From contig NZ_AUEQ01000001.1 in NCBI RefSeq assembly GCF_000426065.1, forward strand, positions 186,001 to 250,000: DNA of 64,000 nucleotides. Direction: 5' to 3'. The notes under the pieces are model-generated. The model was not told where the DNA came from. It did no database searches and saw only the letters and a list, made by a program, of their open reading frames with translations. The translations under genes and the position numbers were made by a program. Within the stretch, counting starts at the first letter, position 1. Every line of letters starts with the position of its first letter. Below are positions 35,583 through 44,939 of the stretch, piece after piece. The DNA comes from Mycobacterium sp. URHD0025 (GTDB lineage Bacteria > Actinomycetota > Actinomycetes > Mycobacteriales > Mycobacteriaceae).

Positions 35583-36794
35583 ATGACCGACAACGACATC
35601 CGCCCGCTGAGCGGGGTGAGGGTCCTCGAGCTCGGCAACTACATCGCCGCCCCCACCGCCGGTCGCATGCTGGCCGACTTCGGCGCCGAGGTCATCAAAG
35701 TGGAACGGCCCGGCACCGGCGACGAATTGCGCAACTGGCGGCTGTACGCCGGTGACACCTCGATGCTCTACCGCACGATCAACCGCAACAAGAAATCGAT
35801 CGTGTTGGATCTCAAGTCGGCGGAGGGCCGCCAACTCGTCCTGGATCTGGTGCGCCACTGCGACGTGCTGCTGGAGAACTTTCGGCCAGGCACCCTGGAG
35901 AAATGGGGCCTGGGGCCAGAAGTCCTCAACGAGGCCAACCCCGACCTGGTGATCACCCGCATCTCGGCATTCGGGCAGACCGGTCCGCTCGCGGACCGGC
36001 CCGGGTTCGCCGCGGTCGCCGAAGCGGTCGGCGGTATGCGCGAACTGGTGGGCGACCCGGACCGCGCGCCGGTTCGCGTCGGCGTCTCGATCGGCGATTC
36101 GATCGCGGGCATCTACGCCGCGTTCGGCACCGTGATGTCGTTGTTCCAGCGTGAGGCCAACCGCGCGCAAACACCAGTTCCGTTGGCACAGCGCATCATC
36201 GACGTCGCGCTCAACGAATCGATCCTGTCGGTGATGGAGTCGCTGGTGCCCGACTACCTGGCCTACGGCGTGAAGCGGGAACGCGTCGGCGGCCGCATGG
36301 AGGGCATCGCCCCGAGCAATGCCTATCCGTGCAAGGACGGCACCAGCATCATCATCGCAGGCAACGGGGACGCCATCTACGGCCGCTACATGCAGACCAT
36401 CGGGCGGCCCGATCTGGCCGACGACCCTGATCTGCAGACCAACGCCGGGCGGTGGCTGCGCCGCGACGAACTCGATGCCGCGATCGCCGAGTGGACCATG
36501 CGGCACACCCGCGATGAGGCGCTCGCTGTGCTCGATGAGGCCGGGGTGCCCTCGGGACCCATCTATACCGCCGCCGATATCTGTGCCGACGAACAGTACG
36601 CGGCGCGAAACATGATCCAGGATTTCGCCGTCGACACCGGCGGTGACCGACCCGCGAAGGTGGGGTTCCCCGGCATCGTGCCGGTGATCGGCGGAACATC
36701 GCTGCCCATTCGCAACGTCGGACCGGACCTCGGCGAGCACACCGAACAGGTGCTGTCCGAACTCCTCGGCGCCGACGCAGGAGGACCTCGATGA
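35583..36794 (+). CDS. CaiB/BaiF family CoA transferase
   Basis: A 403-residue class III CoA transferase. Visible: VRVLELGNYIAAPTAGRMLADFGAEVIKVERPGTGD, KKSIVLDLKSAEGR and the probable catalytic Asp in VSIGDSIAGIYAAFGT near residue 172. It follows the permease by 25 nt and overlaps the lyase gene by 4 nt (ATGA). It most likely activates an imported carboxylic acid to its CoA thioester for cleavage by the lyase. Confidence 0.94.
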   Translation: MTDNDIRPLSGVRVLELGNYIAAPTAGRMLADFGAEVIKVERPGTGDELRNWRLYAGDTSMLYRTINRNKKSIVLDLKSAEGRQLVLDLVRHCDVLLENFRPGTLEKWGLGPEVLNEANPDLVITRISAFGQTGPLADRPGFAAVAEAVGGMRELVGDPDRAPVRVGVSIGDSIAGIYAAFGTVMSLFQREANRAQTPVPLAQRIIDVALNESILSVMESLVPDYLAYGVKRERVGGRMEGIAPSNAYPCKDGTSIIIAGNGDAIYGRYMQTIGRPDLADDPDLQTNAGRWLRRDELDAAIAEWTMRHTRDEALAVLDEAGVPSGPIYTAADICADEQYAARNMIQDFAVDTGGDRPAKVGFPGIVPVIGGTSLPIRNVGPDLGEHTEQVLSELLGADAGGPR

Positions 36795-37732
36795 CCTATC
36801 CCTACGCTCCGCAAGCAATCCTGCGCGACGTCACGCTGCGCGACGGGTTGCAACTGACCGGGAAACTGCTGCCCACCGAGCGCAAGATCCACATCGCCCG
36901 CGAGCTACTGAGTTTCGGCGTCCCGGAGCTGGAGGTCGGGTCCATGGCCCGCGGTGATCTGGTGCCGCCGATGGCCAACACCCTCGACGTCATCGCCGAA
37001 CTGACCGCCGAGGAACTCCGGCGTTGTTGGGTCTGGGTGGCCACGCCCCGCCATGTGGAGAAAGCCGCCGCAGCCGGGGCCCGCAACTTCCAGTACTGCC
37101 TGTCGGCGTCCGACAAACACAACCAGGCCAACATCGGTCGGAGCACCGAAGCGAGCCTGGCCGCGTTTCCCGACGCCGAACAGATCAGCCGCGCAGTCGG
37201 CGGCACCATCGAGTTGTGCATCGCGACGGCCTTCACGTGCCCGTTCGACGGCGAGGTCCCGATGGATCGGGTGATCGCGATCGCCGACGATCCGCGGACC
37301 GACGGCGCGGCCGACCTCGTCCTGTGCGACACCCTGGGACAAGCTGTCCCGGCCCAGGTGAGTCGCCTGTTCCGTGCCGCCCGAGAGCGGACTCCGCAGC
37401 GGCGCTTGGTGTTCCACGGCCATGACACGTGGGGTCTGGGCGTGGCCAACACCCTGGCCGCCGTCGACGCCGGAGCCACCATGGTCGACGGGTCACTGGG
37501 CGGCCTCGGCGGCTGCCCGTTCGCGCCCGGTGCGAGCGGAAACACCTCCACCGAGGATCTGCTGTTCGCCACGCAACCCTCCTGGTTCACCCCCGACATC
37601 CTCGAATCGATGATCGGTCTGACCGACACGATGCTGGCCGAACTCGGTGAACCCAACCGGTCCAAGACCGCGCAGGGTGCACGATCGGAAGCTCACGCTT
37701 TTCCATGGGTGGTCGCGGGTGGGCCCCACTGA
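36791..37732 (+). CDS. HMG-CoA lyase-like enzyme
   Basis: A 313-residue TIM-barrel protein of the HMGL/pyruvate carboxyltransferase family. Catalytic residues are all present: Arg17-Asp18 in TLRDGLQ, His209 and His211 in HGHDTWGLG, and Cys242 in GGCPFAPGASGN, the HMG-CoA lyase signature. It would cleave a 3-hydroxyacyl-CoA such as HMG-CoA or citramalyl-CoA into acetyl-CoA and a keto acid; which one is not decidable. It is coupled to the CoA transferase (ATGA) and to the dehydrogenase (TGATG). Confidence 0.9.
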   Translation: MTYPYAPQAILRDVTLRDGLQLTGKLLPTERKIHIARELLSFGVPELEVGSMARGDLVPPMANTLDVIAELTAEELRRCWVWVATPRHVEKAAAAGARNFQYCLSASDKHNQANIGRSTEASLAAFPDAEQISRAVGGTIELCIATAFTCPFDGEVPMDRVIAIADDPRTDGAADLVLCDTLGQAVPAQVSRLFRAARERTPQRRLVFHGHDTWGLGVANTLAAVDAGATMVDGSLGGLGGCPFAPGASGNTSTEDLLFATQPSWFTPDILESMIGLTDTMLAELGEPNRSKTAQGARSEAHAFPWVVAGGPH

Positions 37733-38730
37733 TGCCCACCGACTTCCTGGTCACCACCGCGCTACCCGATCCCGGCATGGCCATGCTTCACGAGGCAGGC
37801 AGTGTGGAGCTGCCGGCTGCGCGGTTGTCGCCGTCGGAGCTGGGGCAAGCTTGTCAGTCCGGCGAATTCCGGGTTGTCGTCGCACAATTGGGAGACATCT
37901 TCGATGACGTACTCCTCAAAGACGCAGCGGTCAGCGGGATCAGCAACTACGCCGTCGGGGTGAACAACATCGACATCGCCAGCGCCACCCGGCATTCGAT
38001 CCTGGTGGGCAACACCCCCGGTGTGCTCACCGACGCGACAGCCGACCTCGCGATGTTGCTGATTCTCGGCGTCGCCCGGCGGTGTGTGGAGGCCGACCAG
38101 TTCGTGCGGGCCGGCAAGTTCACCGGATGGCAACCTGAACTACTACTGGGCCACGACATCACCGGAAAGACCTTGGGCCTCGCGGGCTTTGGCCGGATCG
38201 CCCGGGCCACTGCCCGCCGCGCCCTCGCCTTCGGCATGCAGGTGGCCTTTTGTCCTCGCCCACCCGGTGATCGGCCGGTGTCCGACGAGGAGCTCGGCGA
38301 GTTCGCCGGGAAGGTCACCCACCTGAGCTGGCCGAAACTGGTGGAAGCAAGCGACGTCCTTTCCCTGCACGTCCCACTGACCGACACGACCCACCACCTC
38401 GTGAACGCCGACGTACTGGCCCGAATGAGAACGAGTGCCATCCTGGTCAACACCGCACGCGGACCCGTCGTCGACGAACAAGCACTCGTCGGCGCCCTGG
38501 CCAACGGTGTCATCGCGGGCGCCGGACTCGATGTCTATGAAGCAGAACCGGTTCTCGCCCAGGGGCTCGCGGCATTGCCCAACACTGTGCTGCTACCCCA
38601 TCTCGGCAGCGCCACCGTCGCCGTCCGCGCCGACATGGCCCGGCTGTGCGCCGCAAACGCGGTCGCGATGGCGCGCGGGGAGATGCCGCCTCACCCGGTC
38701 AACCCGGAGGCCTGGCGTCCCGATCACTGA
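37732..38730 (+). CDS. D-2-hydroxyacid dehydrogenase (glyoxylate reductase-like)
   Basis: A 332-residue NAD(P)-dependent dehydrogenase. NTPGVLTDATADLAMLLIL is typical of glyoxylate/hydroxypyruvate reductases. The cofactor loop is LGLAGFGRIARATARRA and the catalytic residues are Arg in NTARGPVVDE, Glu in LDVYEAEPV and His in LLPHLGSAT. The ATG shares one base with the lyase stop. In this operon it could reduce the keto acid released by the lyase, or oxidise a 2-hydroxy acid entering the pathway. Confidence 0.91.
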   Translation: MPTDFLVTTALPDPGMAMLHEAGSVELPAARLSPSELGQACQSGEFRVVVAQLGDIFDDVLLKDAAVSGISNYAVGVNNIDIASATRHSILVGNTPGVLTDATADLAMLLILGVARRCVEADQFVRAGKFTGWQPELLLGHDITGKTLGLAGFGRIARATARRALAFGMQVAFCPRPPGDRPVSDEELGEFAGKVTHLSWPKLVEASDVLSLHVPLTDTTHHLVNADVLARMRTSAILVNTARGPVVDEQALVGALANGVIAGAGLDVYEAEPVLAQGLAALPNTVLLPHLGSATVAVRADMARLCAANAVAMARGEMPPHPVNPEAWRPDH

Positions 38731-38746
38731 GGGCTGCCAGGCCCGT

Positions 38747-39532
38747 TCACACCCCTGCTCGTCCACCGATCGTCCGTGTCACCTGCTCGGCATACCCGAC
38801 CAGCAGATCGACCCACGCCTCGCATTGCTCACGCGGCATCCGTAGCGTCGGGCCGCTGATCATCAACGCGCCGACGATCTCTCCGGAGGCATCGAACACC
38901 GGGGCCGACAGACCCGACGCCGAGTCCTCACGTTCACCCGTGCTGATCGCGTAGCCGTCGGCGCGGGCCTGGTGGATCAACGCCCGCAACTCATCCGGAC
39001 TTGTCACCGTGCCGTCGGTCATGGGTTCCAGCGGGCCGGCCAGGATCTCCTCCGCCAGCATCGGATTCCACGCCAGCAGGATGCGGCCCGCCGAGCCCGC
39101 ATGCAGTGGAATCAACTTGCCTACGTACATGCTTCGCCGCAACGCATGGTGCGTCTCGGCGATCGCCACGCACACCCGGTAACGCTGCTCGGTGCGAAAG
39201 AAACACGCCGTCTCACCCGTCTTGTCGCGCATCTCCGCCAGCACCGGCTTGAGAACCTGCAAAATGTCGATGTCTTTCATCGCCGACGACGCCCAGAACG
39301 CCATCCGCGTCCCGATCCGGATCTGATCGCCCGCGCGGTCCAAGAACCCCTGCGCCGCCATGTTGGTGACGAGCCTCTGGACCGTCGAGGTGGGCAATCC
39401 GGTCACCTGCTGCAACTCACCCAACGTCATCGACGGTTTGGCGAGTGAGAATGCGTCCAGAATCTCGGTGATCTTGCCGAGAACCAGCAGCGGCTTGTGC
39501 TTGCTCGACCCGCTGTCGACATCTGCTGGCAT
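38747..39532 (-). CDS. IclR family transcriptional regulator
   Basis: A 261-residue regulator. The N-terminal winged helix has MTLGELQQVTGLPTSTVQRLVTNMAAQGFL, and the C-terminal effector domain has LIPLHAGSAGRILLAW and GYAISTGEREDSASGLSAPVFD, both IclR hallmarks. It is convergent with the GntP operon (16-nt gap) and divergent from the FadE10-like gene. It most likely senses an intermediate of this cluster and binds the repeats at 34029-34064. Confidence 0.94.
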   Translation of the reverse strand: MPADVDSGSSKHKPLLVLGKITEILDAFSLAKPSMTLGELQQVTGLPTSTVQRLVTNMAAQGFLDRAGDQIRIGTRMAFWASSAMKDIDILQVLKPVLAEMRDKTGETACFFRTEQRYRVCVAIAETHHALRRSMYVGKLIPLHAGSAGRILLAWNPMLAEEILAGPLEPMTDGTVTSPDELRALIHQARADGYAISTGEREDSASGLSAPVFDASGEIVGALMISGPTLRMPREQCEAWVDLLVGYAEQVTRTIGGRAGV

Positions 39533-39639
39533 CCCGTCATTTTATCGTCCGCGCACCACGCGTGACCTGACCCGGCGGCGGGTATCCCCTTGATGGCCGG
39601 AACTACCGTCCGGTACGGCCCGACGTATGGAGGTCGGCG

Positions 39640-41529
39640 ATGACTGTCACCGGAGAAGTCAACGAACGACAAGCCAGGCAGGTCGCCGAGCAGGCGCGCG
39701 AAGCCCAGTGGCGCCAACCCAGTTTCGGCAAGGAACTCTTCCTCGGCAGGTTGCGGCTGGACCTGGTCCATCCGTATCCGCGCGGTCCGGCCGAAACGAC
39801 GGAGCGTGGCGAGTCCTTTCTGACGAAGTTGCGGCTGTTCTGCGAGACGCAGATCGACGCAGCGGTCATCGAACGCGACGCGCAGATCCCCGACAAGGTG
39901 ATCCGGGGGTTGAAAGAGCTCGGCGCCTTCGGCATGAAGATCTCCACCGAATACGACGGGCTCGGCCTGTCACAGGTGTACTACAACAAGGCGCTCGCCC
40001 TGGTCGGCTCGGTACATCCCGCGCTGGGTGCGCTGCTTTCGGCACACCAGTCGATCGGCGTACCCCAGCCGGTGTCGATGTTCGGGACACCGGAACAGAA
40101 ACGCACCTGGTTGCCCCGGTGCACGCGGCAGATCAGCGCATTCCTGCTCACCGAACCGGATGTGGGCAGTGACCCGGCGCGACTGCACGCCACCGCCACC
40201 CCGGACGGCGACGACTACCTGCTCAACGGCGTCAAACTGTGGACCACCAACGGCGTCATCGCCGATCTGCTGGTGGTGATGGCTCAGGTGCCGGCAAGCG
40301 AAGGCCACAAAGGCGGCATCACCGCATTCGTCGTCGAGGCGGACAGCCCCGGCATCGTCGTCACCAACCGCAACGCGTTCATGGGGCTGCGCGGAATCGA
40401 GAACGGTCTGACGAAGCTGACCGACGTGCGGGTACCGGCCGCCAACCGCATCGGCCGCGAAGGCGAAGGGCTGAAGATCGCGCTGACCACCCTCAACGTG
40501 GGACGGCTCTCGCTGCCGGCGGTGTGTACCGGGACGGCGAAGTGGTGTCTGAAGATCGCCAGGGAATGGTCGAAGGAACGCGTGCAGTGGGGCCGGCCCG
40601 TCGGCGAGCACGACGCGGTGGCGGGCAAGGTCGCGTTCATCGCCGCAACGGCCTACGGCATCGAGTCGATGGTCGAGCTCGCCGGTGAGCTGGCCGACGC
40701 CGGGCGCACCGACATCCGGATCGAGGCTGCCCTGGCCAAGCTCTACGGGTCGGAAATGACATGGCTGATCGCCGACGAGCTGGTGCAGATCCGGGGTGGC
40801 CGCGGCTTCGAGACGGCCGAGTCGCTGGCCGCCCGTGGTGAACGCGGGGTGCCCGTCGAGCAGATCCTGCGAGACATGCGCATCAACCGCATCTTCGAGG
40901 GTTCGACCGAGATCATGCACCTGATGCTGGCCCGCGAGGCGGTGGACGCGCATCTGTCGGTCGCCGGAGACATCATCGACCCCGACACCGATCTGAAACA
41001 CAAAGCGCAAGCCGCCGCCCAGGCCGGCAAGTTCTATGCGCGCTGGTTACCCACCTTGGTCACCGGAAAGGGCCAGCTGCCAACGTCGTTCGGCCAGTTC
41101 GGACCGCTGGCCGAGCACCTGCGCTATGTCGAACGGGCCAGCCGCAAGCTCGCCCGCTGCACCTTCTACGCGATGTCGCGATGGCAGGGCAAGCTGGAAT
41201 ACAAGCAGCGCTTCCTCGGCCGGATCGTCGATATCGGAGCGGAGCTGTTCGCGATGACGGCGGCCTGCGTCCGTGCGCACGCCGACCCGGCGACCTCCGC
41301 TGCGGAGCTGGCCGACGCGTTCTGCCGCCAATCCCGCGTACGGGCCGAGCAGCTGTTCACCCAGCTCTGGGACAACAGTGACGAGTCCGATCGCGCGGTG
41401 GCACGGGGCGTGCTTGCCGGGCGCTACACCTGGCTGGAGGACGGGATCATCGATCCGTCGATCGAAGGGCCGTGGATCGCCCAGGAGGGCGGCGACGTGG
41501 CCGAGGATGTGCACCGTGTCATCAGTTGA
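39640..41529 (+). CDS. Acyl-CoA dehydrogenase (FadE10-like)
   Basis: A 629-residue acyl-CoA dehydrogenase of the long VLCAD-like type with an extra C-terminal helical domain. It closely resembles M. tuberculosis FadE10 as I recall it: PSFGKELFLGR near the N terminus, AFLLTEPDVGSDPARL, KLWTTNGVIADLLVVMA, FMGLRGIENGLTKL, and RIFEGSTEIMHLMLAREAVDAHL. The Glu of FEGST fits the catalytic base. GGAGG stands 6 nt before ATG 39640. It is divergent from iclR by 107 nt, so it may belong to the same regulon, or be an independent beta-oxidation gene. Confidence 0.92.
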   Translation: MTVTGEVNERQARQVAEQAREAQWRQPSFGKELFLGRLRLDLVHPYPRGPAETTERGESFLTKLRLFCETQIDAAVIERDAQIPDKVIRGLKELGAFGMKISTEYDGLGLSQVYYNKALALVGSVHPALGALLSAHQSIGVPQPVSMFGTPEQKRTWLPRCTRQISAFLLTEPDVGSDPARLHATATPDGDDYLLNGVKLWTTNGVIADLLVVMAQVPASEGHKGGITAFVVEADSPGIVVTNRNAFMGLRGIENGLTKLTDVRVPAANRIGREGEGLKIALTTLNVGRLSLPAVCTGTAKWCLKIAREWSKERVQWGRPVGEHDAVAGKVAFIAATAYGIESMVELAGELADAGRTDIRIEAALAKLYGSEMTWLIADELVQIRGGRGFETAESLAARGERGVPVEQILRDMRINRIFEGSTEIMHLMLAREAVDAHLSVAGDIIDPDTDLKHKAQAAAQAGKFYARWLPTLVTGKGQLPTSFGQFGPLAEHLRYVERASRKLARCTFYAMSRWQGKLEYKQRFLGRIVDIGAELFAMTAACVRAHADPATSAAELADAFCRQSRVRAEQLFTQLWDNSDESDRAVARGVLAGRYTWLEDGIIDPSIEGPWIAQEGGDVAEDVHRVIS

Positions 41530-41607
41530 AGAAAGTACTTGCGCACGTGAACAAGTCACCTCGGAGTGCTTCCTGAGAGCCGGGCACGCTCGTAGAATCA
41601 GTGGGTT

Positions 41608-41988
41608 ATGACGACCCCGTCTAACGCGCATGGCGGCGCATGGGGACATTGGCCGCATACGGCGCCTGCGCTCGATCACCGTCTCACCCGCAGACAGGCG
41701 CGTCAGATGAGTCGCCGGTTCGCCGGGGTGGGCGTGGGTATCGCCGCGGCCCGGCTTCGCGAAATCTCCTGCGGTGCGCCGGCCGCGGACACTGAACTGG
41801 AACGTGTCGAATTCGCCTTCGTGGCAGACGAACTCATGAAGGACGAGCGGATCGCGAAGTTGGCACGCGGCAAGCAGCGGTGCGTGTCGTGGTTCGTGGT
41901 CGTCGTCATGGGGCTGATCATGTTCGGTTCACTGCTGTGCATGGTCGTGCTGATGTTGAGCCTGATGCAGCACTCGGCACCGTTCTGA
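41608..41988 (+). CDS. Hypothetical single-pass membrane protein
   Basis: A 126-residue protein with a cytosolic N-terminal part of about 95 residues, rich in Arg and Ala (LTRRQARQMSRRF, GVGIAAARLREI), and one C-terminal transmembrane helix at about 95-120 (WFVVVVMGLIMFGSLLCMVVLML). No domain is recognised. It follows the FadE10-like gene by 78 nt and is convergent with gabD. Confidence 0.7.
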   Translation: MTTPSNAHGGAWGHWPHTAPALDHRLTRRQARQMSRRFAGVGVGIAAARLREISCGAPAADTELERVEFAFVADELMKDERIAKLARGKQRCVSWFVVVVMGLIMFGSLLCMVVLMLSLMQHSAPF

Positions 41989-41996
41989 GAGCGCGC

Positions 41997-43451
41997 TCAG
42001 TCGAACGCGACGCTGAAGTACTGCGTCTCCTGGAACTCGTACAGACCTTCACGGGCACCTTCACGACCGAGCCCGCTCTGCTTCATCCCGCCGAACGGCG
42101 TCGACGGGTCTGACACGATGCCCCGGTTGATGCCGACCATGCCCGCGTCGAACGATTCCGCGAGCCGCAGCGCGTCCTGCAGTCGCCCGGCGTAAACATA
42201 AGCAGCCAAACCATATTCGGTATCGTTGGCCCAACGCAGCAGATCCTCCTCGCGCTCCCACACCACGACAGGAGCAACGGGTCCGAAGATCTCGTCGGCC
42301 AGGATCTCCGCATCCGGGGCGACACCGGTCAGCAGCGTCGGCGCGACGAACCAGCCCTCGGCCGGCGTCTGGGCCTGCGCGGCGATCACGGCACCGCCGG
42401 CCACCGCGGCATCGATCGCGGCGGCCACTCGCGAAGCCGCGCGCTCGCTCACCAGTGGACCGACCTGCGAAGCCGGATCTGACGCCGGCCCCACCCGCAG
42501 GGCCGCGACCTCGGCGCCCAACCCGGCGACGAACTCGTCGACGACCGAAGCGTGCACATAGAACCGGTTGGCCGCGGTACAGGCCTGACCTCCACCGCGG
42601 AACTTGGCCACCATCGCACCCGCGATCGCCGCTTCGATGTCGGCGTCGGCAGTCACTACGAACGGGGCGTTGCCGCCGAGTTCCATGCTGGCGTTGACGA
42701 TCCGGTCGGCAGCCTGCTTGAGCAGCACGCGGCCGACGCCCGTGGACCCGGTGAACGACACCTTGCGGACCCGGTCATCGCTCAGCCAGTGCTCGACCAC
42801 GGCGGCCGCGTCGGTGGTCGGCACCAGGTTCACCACGCCATCGGGAACGCCTGCGGCCGCGAGGATTCCGGCTATCGCCAATGCCGTCAGGGGCGTCTCG
42901 GCCGCCGGTTTGAGGACGACGGTGCATCCCGCGGCCAGGGCCGGGGCGATCTTGCGGGTCGCCATGGCCGCCGGGAAGTTCCACGGCGTCACCAATGCGG
43001 CGACCCCGACAGGCTTGTGCGTGACGAGGGTGCGGGTTCCACCCGCGGGGCTGACGCCGTAGGCGCCGTCGGTCCGCACCGCCTCCTCGGAGAACCAGCG
43101 GAAGAACTCGGCCGCATAGCCCACCTCGGCGCGCGCGTCGGCCTGCGACTTGCCGTTCTCCGCACAGATCAGGGCGGCCAGCCGCTCGGTGTCGGCGACC
43201 ATCAGATCGAAGACGCGGCGCAGAATGTCGCTGCGTTGCCGCGGGCTGGTCCTGGCCCAGGCACCGAATGCCCGGTGCGCGGCGTCCACCGCCGAGCGGG
43301 CGTCCGCAACCGTGCCGTCGGCGACCTCGGCGAAGGCCTGGCCGGTGGCCGGGTCGTGCACCTCGAACGTCGTGGCGGCACCGCGGGCTTGTCCGTCGAT
43401 GAGGATGCCGTGCTTGGTGTCCAGCTCGGCGATGGCATTCTGCGTGTTCAT
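41997..43451 (-). CDS. gabD: NAD(P)-dependent succinate-semialdehyde dehydrogenase
   Basis: A 484-residue aldehyde dehydrogenase. Visible: VTPWNFPAAMATRKIAPALAAG, the NAD motif FTGSTGVGRVL, the general base Glu in MELGGNAPFVV and the nucleophile Cys in GGQACTAANRF. It lies 31 nt downstream of gabT in one operon, which supports conversion of succinate semialdehyde, the GabT product, to succinate for the TCA cycle. Start ATG 43451. Confidence 0.93.
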   Translation of the reverse strand: MNTQNAIAELDTKHGILIDGQARGAATTFEVHDPATGQAFAEVADGTVADARSAVDAAHRAFGAWARTSPRQRSDILRRVFDLMVADTERLAALICAENGKSQADARAEVGYAAEFFRWFSEEAVRTDGAYGVSPAGGTRTLVTHKPVGVAALVTPWNFPAAMATRKIAPALAAGCTVVLKPAAETPLTALAIAGILAAAGVPDGVVNLVPTTDAAAVVEHWLSDDRVRKVSFTGSTGVGRVLLKQAADRIVNASMELGGNAPFVVTADADIEAAIAGAMVAKFRGGGQACTAANRFYVHASVVDEFVAGLGAEVAALRVGPASDPASQVGPLVSERAASRVAAAIDAAVAGGAVIAAQAQTPAEGWFVAPTLLTGVAPDAEILADEIFGPVAPVVVWEREEDLLRWANDTEYGLAAYVYAGRLQDALRLAESFDAGMVGINRGIVSDPSTPFGGMKQSGLGREGAREGLYEFQETQYFSVAFD

Positions 43452-43482
43452 TACATCTCCAGGGATCGAGCCGGACGGGCGG

Positions 43483-44829
43483 TCAGCGGGTCTCGGCGAA
43501 GATGGCGGCCAGGATGTCCAGCCCCTCTGCGAGGAGGTGATCGGGCATCGACAGCGGCGGCAGGAACCGCAGCACGTTGCCGTAGGTGCCGCAGGTCAGC
43601 ACGACCAGACCCTGGGCGTGGGCGGCAGTCGACACCCGCTTGGCGAGGTCGGCGTCGGGCTCGGTGGTGCCCGCCTTGACCAGCTCGACGGCGATCATGG
43701 CGCCGCGACCGCGGACCTCGCCGATCCGCGAGTCCTCGGCGGCGATCGCGTCGAGGCGACCGACCATGGTCTTCTCGATCTGCCGGGCACGGGCGAGCAG
43801 TCCGTCACGCTCGATGGTGTCGATGACCGCGAGCGCAGCGGCACAGGCGATCGGGTTGCCGCCGTAGGTGCCGCCGAGGCCGCCGGGCTGCGGGGCGTCC
43901 ATGATCTCGGCGCGGCCGGTGACGGCCGACAGCGGCAGTCCGCCGGCGATGCCCTTGGCGGTGACGATCAGATCGGGCACGACGTCGTCGTGCTCGACGG
44001 CGAACATCGCACCGGTACGCGCGAAGCCCGACTGCACCTCGTCGGCCACGAAGACAGCGCCGTTGTCGGTACACCAGTTCTGCAGTGCGCGCAGGAAACC
44101 CGGTGCGGGAACGATGAATCCGCCTTCGCCCTGAATGGGTTCGATCACCACGGCGGCGACGTTGTCGGCGCCGACCTGCTTGTCGATGAGGTCCAGGGCG
44201 CGGGCGGCCGCAGCGGCACCGTCGGTCTCGCCGTCACGGAACGGGAAGGACGTGGGCACCCGGTACACCTCACCGGCGAACGGCCCGAAGCCGTGCTTGT
44301 ACGGCTGATTCTTGGCGGTCATGGCCATGGTGAGGTTGGTGCGGCCGTGGTAGGCGTGGTCGAACACCACCACGGCCTGCCTGCCGGTGTGGACGCGGGC
44401 GATCTTCACCGCGTTCTCGACGGCCTCAGCGCCGGAGTTGAACAGCACGCTGCGCTTCTCGTGGTCGCCCGGCGTGAGCCGGTTCAGCTCCTCGGCCACC
44501 CGCACGTAGCCCTCATACGGCGTGACCATGAAGCATGTGTGGGTGAACGCGGCGACCTGCTGGGTGACCGCGTCGACGACGGCGGGCGCGCTGTTGCCGA
44601 CGGTGGTCACGGCGATGCCGGAACCGAAGTCGATCAGCTGGTTGCCGTCGGCGTCCACGAGGATTCCACCGCCTGCGGCCACCACGTAGACGGGCAGTGT
44701 GGTCCCGACGCCGCCCGCGACCGCGGCAGTCTTCCGTGCCTGCATCTCCTGCGAGATGGGGCCCGGAATGGCGGTGACGAGCCGGCGTTCCTGGGTGACG
44801 GCCGCACCCGCGATCTCAGCGATGGTCAC
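43483..44829 (-). CDS. gabT: 4-aminobutyrate aminotransferase
   Basis: A 448-residue class III PLP aminotransferase, the length of M. tuberculosis GabT. Visible: FNSGAEAVENAVKIAR (PLP phosphate binding), FDHAYHGRTNLTMAMT, EPIQGEGGFIVPAPGFL, FVADEVQSGFARTG and the PLP Lys in VTAKGIAGGLPLSA. It transfers the amino group of GABA to 2-oxoglutarate. GTG 44829 has an AGGAGG site 5 nt upstream. It starts the gabT-gabD operon, divergent from a PucR regulator. Confidence 0.95.
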   Translation of the reverse strand: MTIAEIAGAAVTQERRLVTAIPGPISQEMQARKTAAVAGGVGTTLPVYVVAAGGGILVDADGNQLIDFGSGIAVTTVGNSAPAVVDAVTQQVAAFTHTCFMVTPYEGYVRVAEELNRLTPGDHEKRSVLFNSGAEAVENAVKIARVHTGRQAVVVFDHAYHGRTNLTMAMTAKNQPYKHGFGPFAGEVYRVPTSFPFRDGETDGAAAAARALDLIDKQVGADNVAAVVIEPIQGEGGFIVPAPGFLRALQNWCTDNGAVFVADEVQSGFARTGAMFAVEHDDVVPDLIVTAKGIAGGLPLSAVTGRAEIMDAPQPGGLGGTYGGNPIACAAALAVIDTIERDGLLARARQIEKTMVGRLDAIAAEDSRIGEVRGRGAMIAVELVKAGTTEPDADLAKRVSTAAHAQGLVVLTCGTYGNVLRFLPPLSMPDHLLAEGLDILAAIFAETR

Positions 44830-44900
44830 GTGTTCCTCCTGCAGCTGGCGGTAGTTGCCCTCACGCTAGGGAACGACGAACGTTCCAGGCAGGTCTGAAA

Positions 44901-44929
44901 TGCACATTGCGCCACTCACGCGATGTGCA
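44901..44929. promoter_or_regulatory. Inverted repeat in the gabT/pucR divergent promoter
   Basis: TGCACATTGCG (44901-44911) pairs with CGCGATGTGCA (44919-44929) across 7 nt, 10 of 11 bases complementary and the outer seven perfect. It ends 10 nt before the regulator start at 44940 and 71 nt upstream of gabT. This is the best operator candidate for the adjacent PucR-type regulator. Confidence 0.6.
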
Positions 44930-44939
44930 AAAATGCCAT

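Noticed and set aside
43150..44898. 582-residue plus-strand frame opposite gabT
   Set aside because: Antisense shadow of gabT; no motif, and gabT has every PLP-enzyme signature.
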